32,298 bases of DNA from CAZELM01 sp964512995 (GTDB lineage Bacteria; CSSED10-310). The DNA is taken from NCBI GenBank assembly GCA_964512995.1, contig CAZELM010000045.1, positions 1 to 32,298 of the forward strand, in the 5' to 3' direction. The notes under the pieces were generated by a model. That model did no database searches. It worked only from the letters and a program-made list of their open reading frames with translations, and was not told where the DNA came from. Every line of letters starts with the position of its first letter. Within the stretch, counting starts at the first letter, position 1. The position numbers and the translations under genes are program-made. This document shows positions 26,501 through 32,298 of the stretch, piece by piece.

Positions 26501-28580
26501 ATTATCCACTCATACTAATGACATATCGAAAGTCAGTCCGCTTCAGATTGAAAACCAAACAGCTTTGTATCGGAAGAAGTATTCTGCCAACGAAGAAGTG
26601 CAACAATACATGGTCATGCTGGACCAGGATACCATGGAACTCCATCGACAATTAACGACAGAGAAGAGCATCTTTGATATAGTATTTTCTTTCATGTTTG
26701 GTGACAGAAAAACCGATGACTATGCAAAATTAGCAGCACTGATCATCATTCTCGATGAATTGCTAAAAAAAATACAATCTAGGAACGAATTGAGGAGTGA
26801 GATCAGAGATTCGATCTGTAGCTTCTATCGGAGAAGTTATGCAAAAACAGAACAAGCCCTGAATGAAGAGGATTCCAGATTGAATGAAAGAATGCATAAT
26901 ATCAACAAAAAGCTGTATTTGCTGAAAAAAGAAATCAAAACCATTACTGAAGAACTCAATGAGATCAAACACTCATCAAAACCACTCACGCATGATTTGG
27001 CAGAAAAAAAAGCATCCGTCAAACAATTGTTAAATAGCTTGTGTGAGAAATTGCCTGCTCAACATATCATTTCCAAATCAGCGAGACGATGCCTTGTTGA
27101 AGAATTAGATAATGACTTATATTTTCAGGAATTTATTCAGAAAGTTGAATTATGCCAACAAACAATATCAAATCTGGGAGTTGAGTTGACTCTGTTGAAT
27201 CCCGAAGCATCCGTTCAGGAAATAGCCGCATCACTTCACAGAGGATTTCAAAAAATAACGATTCAGATAAGTGAGACCGAAAAGGAAGCAGTCCTTCTAA
27301 AGGAAAAACTTTGCGTTTTAAAAACGAAATATGAGAAGTTTGCTACAGTGTTGGAAAGTCAGCGATCTTGGTGGGAAAAAACATGGCAAGCGATTCCTCG
27401 TCGATTAATACCGGAAGTGGTTGGTGGTGATATCTTCAATATTGCTTATCTGGAAAAAATCAGAGATCAATTCCGATATTGGCAGATTGAACTTGATTCA
27501 GAGGAGCAATATTTGCTGAAGTACCAAAAAATTGTAAACGAGTGGATTGCCCGATTAAGGAATCCCACGAGACAGGACCAAGTGGAGCTCAAAACGATCT
27601 ACCTGGAGAACGCTAATGTTATTGGAATAACTTGTAGCCAAGCCGCCTCCCGATTTTTTTCGGAATCTTTTAAAATGTTCGACGTCGTCATCATCGATGA
27701 GGTGAGCAAATGCACTCCTCCAGAGCTGCTGATTCCTGCGCTTAAAGGAAAGAAGATTGTCATGGTCGGTGACTATCGTCAACTTCCACCGATGTTTCAA
27801 GACGAAACCATCGAAGAAATCGCAGAAACGCTCGGGTACAGCAGCAGTGATCTCCATTTCATAAAAGATTCCCTCTTTAAGATGAGTTTTGAGTTTGCGG
27901 ATCCCTTGAACAAAGTGATGTTAAAACGTCAGTATCGAATGCATCCAGTGATTATGAATGCAATCAACCAATTCTATGATAACCGCCTGATCTGTGGGAT
28001 TGCTGATCCGGAGACAACTCGAAGACATGGTGTAGAAGATTCTATTCTTCAATCCACCCACCATCTGGTATGGGTAACCATACCGATCGGGAAAGAATAT
28101 GGTGAGAAGCAGGATGGCACATCGTTTTCAAATCAATCAGAAGTTGATGCTATCATCAAGCTATGCTCTCATATGAATGATAGCTGGAACCAACAGATGA
28201 AAAAAGATATTCACTTACGTTCGAAAGAGGTGGGTATTATCACATTTTATATGTCTCAGCTCAAGTTGATAGAAACTGAACTGGAACAACATCTTTTCCC
28301 TGCACTGAAAATACGAACCGGCACTGTAGATCGTTTTCAAGGAATGGAAAAACCAATCGTGATCGTTAGCATGGTCCGGAATAACAATCGCGGCAATATT
28401 GGATTTGCCAGCAAGACTGAAAGGGTCAATGTGGCATTTTCTCGAGCACAAGAACTTCTGGTGATTGTTGGGTGCCATGAATTGTTCGTGAACAGCAGAA
28501 GTGGTGCTGGTGATGCATATCGGAATGTTTCTGATGTAGTAAGAAAACATGGAGGGTTTGTTCATGTTTCAGATCTCTGA
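23541..28580 (+). CDS. Giant Upf1/Dna2-type SF1 helicase with beta-helix and Ig-like N-terminus
   Basis: 1679 residues. N-terminus about 10-110 reads like a parallel beta-helix of the pectate-lyase type (LLSRLQDGDTVFLEEGEYKG; LCICGDPQQTVIFSTDEPAL; VHIQNLHLIRT). About 125-215 reads as an Ig-like beta-sandwich (DFGEIENGRIF to NGVIIPVSAKVV). SF1 motifs: GPPGTGKT at 599-606, SQANLAVDNAL (Ia), DEVS at 1386-1389 (motif II), GDYRQLPP (III), LKRQYRMHP (IV), VDRFQGMEKPIV (V), TERVNVAFSRAQELLVIVG (VI). Between motifs Ia and II lie about 650 residues of mostly coiled-coil sequence, an SMC-like arm. No nuclease motif was found in the chain; the following PLD gene, overlapping by 17 bases, would supply it. 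RBS GAGG at 23531-23534. Helicase class is certain; the beta-helix and Ig-like calls are from sequence appearance. Confidence 0.88.
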   Translation: MGQQPCFTANPDNFRNLLSRLQDGDTVFLEEGEYKGPFEIDKSLCICGDPQQTVIFSTDEPALCICAPNVHIQNLHLIRTIGGIDGELVLIANNGCVPSMENVRCLGRVQDATWKNQRWELPDRIDFGEIENGRIFESSISVHLGEPSSIESDHEWVQVQPKMVMPGSQELSIRIDTVDIPPGTNLLTSIRISSNGVIIPVSAKVVPRKIADRLENVQSENDVAQIWGYQLIGESTVDKLLIHFQVPEQNYNTSSYADKQKTATAYLQNELKRIPRKFFLRNLGIGRSADEINVEMSLDHEDSGLDPDSHLLSGYVSVTLKGALNSTNQQPLRIFAVSFSKNYRPSGDGFTCPYLIQLVHDPGRTYGVPIDIIEKISEQPLRDQLLPGPDQIAVWDSMLKIEQNIAESRQFTVSYHRHNFGIATSRVTFEILPESGRNAVQSQFPVKDLQQRLKRAINDLIHLIRHSELVDDRSNGILLGSIDSYDPDRNMIKIKLEEGLKERILVDPNYLPQTGNLSYNAYGDIAQIKRKRNALADFNKGRFQNPNLSVFFFNASQARLPDERTTIKTSDLLLPHANAEQIESVETVLSSPDMVLIQGPPGTGKTTVIAEICFQVARRGGKTLIASQANLAVDNALSRLIHHPIIRALRRGKAERVEEEGLPFLEDNVIETWLQNTSSDCESRLRRSENNIQIFKQLLESSELFDAYLKTEQQFNSKTKKLVNDIHLLESNIKNRSDHLIELNSEFTRIKSLHDQLSNLTLLKHDSGWNCTDTEVFVAEIRKFITSTKLDSIFRSSQKIEAYCRVIEIDIPVKSIIHRPFWFKNLLPSMIEQFNQDISFAMPSLRIMKEFLIAVNILNSFKDKSKNLINQIDTIKIEVNRLEFLAAGEETKKKDIRKIREILDAWRERRIDVEMNILNKASRNLGITTSELPVPEEILSLTHRSEFSLQVNWEQWIKELVSDINDRIRREKEIVNAISKAEKIKNRLSTHTNDISKVSPLQIENQTALYRKKYSANEEVQQYMVMLDQDTMELHRQLTTEKSIFDIVFSFMFGDRKTDDYAKLAALIIILDELLKKIQSRNELRSEIRDSICSFYRRSYAKTEQALNEEDSRLNERMHNINKKLYLLKKEIKTITEELNEIKHSSKPLTHDLAEKKASVKQLLNSLCEKLPAQHIISKSARRCLVEELDNDLYFQEFIQKVELCQQTISNLGVELTLLNPEASVQEIAASLHRGFQKITIQISETEKEAVLLKEKLCVLKTKYEKFATVLESQRSWWEKTWQAIPRRLIPEVVGGDIFNIAYLEKIRDQFRYWQIELDSEEQYLLKYQKIVNEWIARLRNPTRQDQVELKTIYLENANVIGITCSQAASRFFSESFKMFDVVIIDEVSKCTPPELLIPALKGKKIVMVGDYRQLPPMFQDETIEEIAETLGYSSSDLHFIKDSLFKMSFEFADPLNKVMLKRQYRMHPVIMNAINQFYDNRLICGIADPETTRRHGVEDSILQSTHHLVWVTIPIGKEYGEKQDGTSFSNQSEVDAIIKLCSHMNDSWNQQMKKDIHLRSKEVGIITFYMSQLKLIETELEQHLFPALKIRTGTVDRFQGMEKPIVIVSMVRNNNRGNIGFASKTERVNVAFSRAQELLVIVGCHELFVNSRSGAGDAYRNVSDVVRKHGGFVHVSDL
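28551..28555 (+). promoter_or_regulatory. Ribosome binding site fixing the start at 28564
   Basis: GGAGG inside the last codons of the helicase gene, 8 bases before the ATG at 28564. An in-frame ATG at 28549 overlaps this site and is therefore less likely to be used. Confidence 0.65.
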
Positions 28581-30459
28581 ATCAAAGCCCATTGATCCGG
28601 AATTAAGTAATTTCGTTAAAAAACTTGAATCTGAAGTGCCTGGCACACAAGTTTTGGCTGCACGAAAATTTAAATATCAACAGGTACAACAGCTATTAAA
28701 TGTTTATCTGACAGAACCGCGTCGCTTCAATGTATTGGAGGAGTATATTATCCGAGCCAGTCTGGAGATCTCACCTGCACCGCAGCTCTCTGAAATTGCA
28801 GCTTTACTTGGATTGGACCCCATCTTTGTGGACAGCACGGTACGGAGTCTTCAAAACCTCAATGTTCTGCAAGTGAATGAAAACAATACCATATCATTGA
28901 CCCCTCAGGGATTGGAATTTTTTCAAGAGAAATGCATCCCGAAGCCGCCAACACTTAAGCATCTTTGGGCTGTTTCTGATCCACTTCGGAATTCATTTGA
29001 CTTCTTAATCGAACCATCCTCAGATATACCATCAGGTGATTTAAATGGAATTCCTTTTTTAGAATCGGTCATTGATATGAGCCACAGACTGGTTAACGCC
29101 GCAATTCTATCACCAGAATTGTTGCTTCAATTTGTTCAAAATTGTTCTCTGTCTTTGCATAATCCAAATGAGGGAAGAATCCTTATCCGAAGTGAGTTAG
29201 AAGGAGAACCTGAGAGATTGACGCGTATCGTTTCAATATTCTTGGTCTATGATGAACTGGAAAATAAACTGGTGATTCATTTCTCCGATCGACATAACTT
29301 GGAAGCATCATCTGAGTGGCTGACCTCACTCATGGATAATAAGTCTTTGGATATTAGAACCATGATGAACATTCCGGGTTTCGAACAGGAAAAAGATCAG
29401 CTTGAAGATATAGATGAAGAAAAAGATCCAACTGTCGACGAGTTTATAGAAGATGCTCGGAAACAGGCATTGGCTCATTTTGAAAGATTACGGAATCCAA
29501 AACGAAAACAGACAATAGAGAAAAAGGATCACGGGAATGCTGAACAACTTAGGGATGCTGAGATTCGAAACCATTTTATCAAATCTTTGAGTGAAGCGAA
29601 GCATCAAGTGCTGATCTATTCACCATGGGTAACAGAAGATGTCATTGATCATGAATTTTTAGATCTGCTGAAAAAAATGGTTGACCGTGGGGCATGGGTT
29701 CTGATCGGATATGGCATTTCCCGAGGGAAAAATATGGAAGATCGGCCATTGAATCCAGAGCTCGAAAAACGGATACGAGAAATCCGATCGCCTGAAGGGA
29801 TTCCAGCAGTTCAGATCCACTGGCTGGGGAAATCGCATGCCAAAGAAGTCGTGGTAGATAAGAAAGTTCACATTTGCGGATCACATAACTGGTTATCCTA
29901 CCGGGGAGATCGGTTACCTAGAGGAGAAACAGTTTACAAAGTCACTATTCCGGAGCAGGTTGACAAAGCGTATCAATTTCTTGCCAAACGATTCTGTTCT
30001 GCTGTAGATAATCTATGGAAATCCGGGATGGAGCTAAATAACTTGGAAAAAATGATCGATTCGCTCTGTGTTTGGTGTGCTTTTTATCAGGAAGAATATG
30101 CATTCGAAAAGATAAAGGCAGAGAATCAGATATCGATGATCCCGATACTCCTAAGGCTTATGGAACACAATATTTTTAACTCCGATTCAGACTTAAGGCA
30201 CTTATTCCAGCAACTCATTGATTTTCTTGAAAATATAGAGGTTAAGGAATCATATAACCAGCCTTTCAGTAGATCTGTGGTTCGTTTTCTGAAAAAAAGT
30301 GCCAGTATGGATTATCCAGCCACGCTGAGATGTCTGGGAGGTAAGACCTGGGAATTTCTAATCAAGTCATCTTGGGTGGAAACCAGTGAAACACCGGATC
30401 AGTGGTTGAAAGGGTTTATCGAACCCAAAAAGCCAATGAAAAAAAAGAAAAAGAAGTAG
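28564..30459 (+). CDS. Winged-helix protein with a single-HKD phospholipase-D-type nuclease domain
   Basis: 631 residues from the 28564 start. A winged-helix-like region lies at about 45-120 (QLSEIAALLGLDPIFVDSTV, then LTPQGLEFF). An acidic stretch (about 275-295) leads to the PLD domain at roughly 335-490: QVLIYSPWVTEDV opens it and the catalytic motif is H425-A-K427-x4-D432, followed after six residues by GSHNW, which fits HxKx4Dx6GSxxN. Only one HKD motif is present, so a dimer would be needed for catalysis, as in bacterial Nuc-type enzymes. The chain ends in a lysine-rich tail (KKPMKKKKKK). It overlaps the SF1 helicase gene by 17 bases, arguing for a helicase-nuclease pair. DISARM also has a PLD protein (DrmC), but I see no specific evidence of orthology. 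Substrate (DNA, RNA or lipid) cannot be told; nucleic acid is likely. Confidence 0.85.
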   Translation: MFQISESKPIDPELSNFVKKLESEVPGTQVLAARKFKYQQVQQLLNVYLTEPRRFNVLEEYIIRASLEISPAPQLSEIAALLGLDPIFVDSTVRSLQNLNVLQVNENNTISLTPQGLEFFQEKCIPKPPTLKHLWAVSDPLRNSFDFLIEPSSDIPSGDLNGIPFLESVIDMSHRLVNAAILSPELLLQFVQNCSLSLHNPNEGRILIRSELEGEPERLTRIVSIFLVYDELENKLVIHFSDRHNLEASSEWLTSLMDNKSLDIRTMMNIPGFEQEKDQLEDIDEEKDPTVDEFIEDARKQALAHFERLRNPKRKQTIEKKDHGNAEQLRDAEIRNHFIKSLSEAKHQVLIYSPWVTEDVIDHEFLDLLKKMVDRGAWVLIGYGISRGKNMEDRPLNPELEKRIREIRSPEGIPAVQIHWLGKSHAKEVVVDKKVHICGSHNWLSYRGDRLPRGETVYKVTIPEQVDKAYQFLAKRFCSAVDNLWKSGMELNNLEKMIDSLCVWCAFYQEEYAFEKIKAENQISMIPILLRLMEHNIFNSDSDLRHLFQQLIDFLENIEVKESYNQPFSRSVVRFLKKSASMDYPATLRCLGGKTWEFLIKSSWVETSETPDQWLKGFIEPKKPMKKKKKK

Positions 30460-30514
30460 ATGGTTCATCCTAGAACAGCCTTTTTACCAGAAACAGAACA
30501 TTCTATGCAAATGT

Positions 30515-30537
30515 AACTGCTGATTCGAGATGCAGTT
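30515..30537. repeat. Inverted repeat after the PLD gene
   Basis: AACTGC at 30515-30520 and GCAGTT at 30532-30537 could form a 6-pair stem. No T-run follows, so it is at best a weak terminator. GTTAC at 30547-30551 can pair instead with GTAAC at 30513-30517. Confidence 0.25.
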
Positions 30538-30584
30538 TATCGCACGGTTACCTAAATGTTCTTTAATCAAAAAATGTAAACGCA

Positions 30585-30590
30585 TATACA
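30585..30590 (+). promoter_or_regulatory. Candidate -10 box for the ParB-like gene
   Basis: TATACA, with a poor -35 (TTTAAT at 30562-30567) 17 bases upstream. The 158-base gap and the change to AT-rich sequence make a separate promoter plausible; the hexamers alone are not convincing. Confidence 0.25.
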
Positions 30591-30617
30591 AAGCGAATAA
30601 CAATAGGAGTATGATAC

Positions 30618-31757
30618 ATGGTTAAGCATCGAGTGGATACCCAGATAAATGTTGTGTCAAAGAATAAAGTGGGAGGAAAAGTGATCGAGTATAAAGACGG
30701 TCTATCAGGAATCAAAGAAATAGAGACAATCCTGATAACAGATATTGATCTGGATGATCGCAGGTTCCAGAACAGGGTGCGCGAAAGGATTAACGATCTG
30801 CAAAAAAGTTTATGCCAAGAGGGGCAACTTGTACCTGTTGTCTTATGGGGAGAAGAACCACCATACAAGATAATAGACGGATACCGCAGAATCGCTGCTA
30901 TTAAGGCAAATGAATGGAAGGAAGTAAAAGCGATCATTTATCGAACCATTAATGAAGAGGATGCAAGCAGGCTATCTTTAGTTGAGAATATAACTCGCAA
31001 AGGTTTCACATCAATTGACATGGCTCATGCTGCGTGGAGAGCGATGGCTCGTAGTAAATTAAAGGCTATACTCACGATTGGAACACTATTCCTCCTGCTA
31101 TTCCTTGTTTTAATTGTTTTTATTCGTGGATTACCAGTGCTAAAAAATACTAAATATGAGCAAGATACAGTGCAAGTGATCAGTGAAAAAAATGTTGTTA
31201 TGCAATCATTGCAGGATCTGACTACTCAAATTGGCAATGTTGAAGATTCCGTCAGTTCGGTTAATGAACAATTAGCGATGCTAGGTGCAGAACTCGGTCT
31301 TCCTAAAGGAAAACGATTACCGGAATCTTTTTATATAGCTCTTCAGGCAAACGAAAGTCTTGCACATTTGACAACGAATGAATTGAGGAAGGCAAACCAG
31401 AAAATTACGGTGCAATTTTTTCCAAAAGATATTGATCAAGAGTTAGTGATAGAGACTCTTGAGGGGGTTTTAAAAGGTGCTGGTTTCTTGATAAAAACTG
31501 GAGTAGGTAACCCAGAACTTAGAGATGTTCCAACAAATAGTATTTGGTACGGAGCAAGTGTTCCTGATGACTCAATTAGGATTGTTGCACTGGCTCTTTT
31601 ACGATCTGGAGTAAAAATAAGAAGCATTCAGCCAATCAGTAACCCAACCCATGAATCAAAAACGAGATTGATTCAAATTGGATCATATTCTCCTGTTCTA
31701 GATGAGCCGCCTTACACTGTCGAACAAGTCAACAACATGATTATTCCAAGATATTGA
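30618..31757 (+). CDS. ParB-like domain fused to a membrane segment and a coiled-coil C-terminal part
   Basis: 379 residues. Residues 36-135 match the ParB/Srx N-terminal fold: RERINDLQKSLCQEGQLVPV, then YKIIDGYRRIAAIKA at 83-97 (ParB box II GERRxxA with Tyr for Glu), then LSLVENITRKGF at 119-130. In partition ParB this fold binds CTP and is followed by a helix-turn-helix; here the helix-turn-helix is missing and a hydrophobic segment follows at about 149-169 (ILTIGTLFLLLFLVLIVFI). After it come a coiled coil (about 185-225) and an alpha/beta region (ITVQFFPKDI; TNSIWYGASVPDD; VALALLRSGVKIRSIQPI) that I cannot name. RBS AGGAG at 30605-30609. It may be a membrane-bound nucleotide or DNA sensor, and is not a normal partition protein since no parA or centromere repeats are seen. 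Whether it belongs to the upstream system is unknown. Confidence 0.75.
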   Translation: MVKHRVDTQINVVSKNKVGGKVIEYKDGLSGIKEIETILITDIDLDDRRFQNRVRERINDLQKSLCQEGQLVPVVLWGEEPPYKIIDGYRRIAAIKANEWKEVKAIIYRTINEEDASRLSLVENITRKGFTSIDMAHAAWRAMARSKLKAILTIGTLFLLLFLVLIVFIRGLPVLKNTKYEQDTVQVISEKNVVMQSLQDLTTQIGNVEDSVSSVNEQLAMLGAELGLPKGKRLPESFYIALQANESLAHLTTNELRKANQKITVQFFPKDIDQELVIETLEGVLKGAGFLIKTGVGNPELRDVPTNSIWYGASVPDDSIRIVALALLRSGVKIRSIQPISNPTHESKTRLIQIGSYSPVLDEPPYTVEQVNNMIIPRY

Positions 31758-31804
31758 AAATGTTTTCGGACATTTTCTGAAATCAATAGTTCGGACAGAA
31801 AATG
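31756..31804. repeat. Overlapping inverted and direct repeats at the end of the ParB-like gene
   Basis: GAAAATG (31756-31762) pairs with CATTTTC (31771-31777) around an 8-base loop. CATTTTCTG (31771-31779) pairs perfectly with CAGAAAATG (31796-31804). TTCGGACA is a direct repeat at 31765-31772 and 31790-31797. CCGAAAA at 31828-31834 can also pair with TTTTCGG at 31763-31769. The hairpins share an arm, so they exclude each other. It begins on the stop codon, so a terminator is the simplest reading; no long T-run follows the stems directly, though one occurs at about 31838-31844. Confidence 0.6.
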
Positions 31805-31876
31805 AGTAGAATAAAAAGTACCGAAACCCGAAAATGATTTTTTTGCATAAAAAAGTTATTTTGAAGAGATCGGCAC

Positions 31877-32053
31877 ATGAAGATATTAGAAAAAATAGTA
31901 AAGAAAATGCAAGGGAATAGTAAACCCTTGATCCGATATCAAAAAAATAAAAAAAGCCGTTGGAATTCTAAATACAAGCATTTGACTGTAAGAAATCTCA
32001 TCTTGATGGAACAATGTGGTCCGGATAACTGGCTGGTGCATATTCACCGATGA
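31877..32053 (+). CDS. Possible 58-residue basic protein
   Basis: ATG at 31877 opens 58 codons of lysine- and arginine-rich sequence (MKILEKIVKKMQGNSKPLIR, ending DNWLVHIHR). Only a weak purine run (GAAGAG) precedes it, and no family is recognised. In AT-rich DNA a frame of this length arises easily, so it may not be a gene. Confidence 0.2.
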   Translation: MKILEKIVKKMQGNSKPLIRYQKNKKSRWNSKYKHLTVRNLILMEQCGPDNWLVHIHR

Positions 32054-32167
32054 ATCGGCTTTTAATATGAATGAATGCACGGAATTAATAATCCAATGAA
32101 GTCTTCAGGATTGCGATTGCTTGCAAAAAAAGCCTTTGATTTTGTTAGTATTTTGTCGTTAGAGAAG

Positions 32168-32173
32168 TATAAT
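32168..32173 (+). promoter_or_regulatory. Candidate -10 box (TATAAT)
   Basis: A consensus TATAAT. The best -35 at 17 bases is TTAGTA (32145-32150), which matches the consensus at only three positions. It would drive the reading frames that begin at 32215 and 32232 and whatever follows the window. Confidence 0.35.
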
Positions 32174-32298
32174 CCTTTTCAATGAAGTGAATCTAACTAG
32201 ATATTGAGGCGTTTATGAAGGAGACTCAATAATGCCAGACAATAGTAAGCGTTCCATAAACTACATCTTGAAAGGGTAAGAAGAATAAGGGAAGCTTA

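Larger units (their letters stand above)
31758..32298. other. 541-base AT-rich stretch without a convincing long gene
   Basis: It holds the repeat cluster just after the ParB-like gene, one small ORF (31877-32053), a perfect -10 hexamer at 32168-32173, and near the end two tiny overlapping reading frames: five codons from 32215 and 15 codons from 32232 (MPDNSKRSINYILKG, stop at 32277-32279) behind a good AAGGAG. A next gene probably begins beyond the window or the 15-codon frame is a leader. No RNA gene or transposon remnant was recognised. Confidence 0.6.

Noticed and set aside
28564..30459. Direct assignment of the PLD protein as DISARM DrmC
   Set aside because: It has a winged-helix front part, sits far from the DISARM-like genes and overlaps an SF1 helicase gene. 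A shared PLD domain alone is not enough.
30618..31757. Plasmid partition locus based on the ParB-like domain
   Set aside because: No ParA-type ATPase, no parS-like repeats and no helix-turn-helix in the protein; a membrane segment follows instead.
32232..32279. 15-codon ORF as a real gene
   Set aside because: It has a good ribosome binding site but is too short to judge and lies at the window edge; kept only as a note in the non-genic stretch.

Overview
This is a bacterial accessory locus of about 32 kb. Every supported gene reads on the + strand, the spacing is tight, and strong Shine-Dalgarno sequences (GGAGG/AAGGAG) precede most starts. Content is almost entirely large nucleotide-driven machines of the kinds found in antiphage defence islands: dynamin-like GTPases, a DUF1998-type SF2 helicase, a SNF2-like helicase, an Eco57I/PglX-like DNA methylase, an Hsp70/J/GrpE chaperone set, a giant SF1 helicase and a phospholipase-D-type nuclease. 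I see no rRNA, tRNA, CRISPR array, transposase or integrase. The host cannot be placed with confidence. The LysM domain behind a membrane segment, the CFI-box C-terminus and the HPD-less J domain are all bacterial; a Gram-negative such as a Desulfobacterota-type organism is a guess only.

Layout. (A) 107-4650: a small tail-anchored coiled-coil protein followed by two dynamin-like GTPases, the second ending in a PLD-like domain; this block is visibly AT-rich. (B) 4896-16978: three GC-richer genes, a YprA/DruE-like helicase with a C-terminal nuclease-like domain, a DrmD-like SNF2 helicase and a PglX/DrmMI-like adenine methylase. This is a DISARM-related restriction module, close in composition to what I recall being called ARMADA. 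(C) 17048-30459: a GrpE-like domain on a membrane anchor with an outer LysM domain, an Hsp70, a J-like/TPR protein, a second near-identical Hsp70, a 1679-residue SF1 helicase with an unusual beta-helix/Ig-like N-terminus, and a winged-helix/PLD nuclease. (D) 30618-31757: a ParB-like domain fused to a membrane segment. The window ends in 541 bases without a convincing long gene.

How it may work together. Module B would discriminate modified self DNA from foreign DNA and translocate on or degrade the latter. Module A would act at the membrane, as bacterial dynamins do. Module C is the least familiar part: a dedicated nucleotide-exchange factor, a J-like protein and two Hsp70s, all with altered signature motifs, in one apparent operon with a helicase-nuclease pair. 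I infer a chaperone-gated helicase-nuclease system, with the GrpE-LysM protein linking it to the cell envelope. This inference rests on gene order and motifs only.

The two Hsp70 genes are mosaic: long stretches are base-for-base identical, separated by a short block with 20 substitutions, most of them changing amino acids. The methylase carries an AT-rich segment over its presumed target-recognition region. Both look like marks of recombination or diversification.
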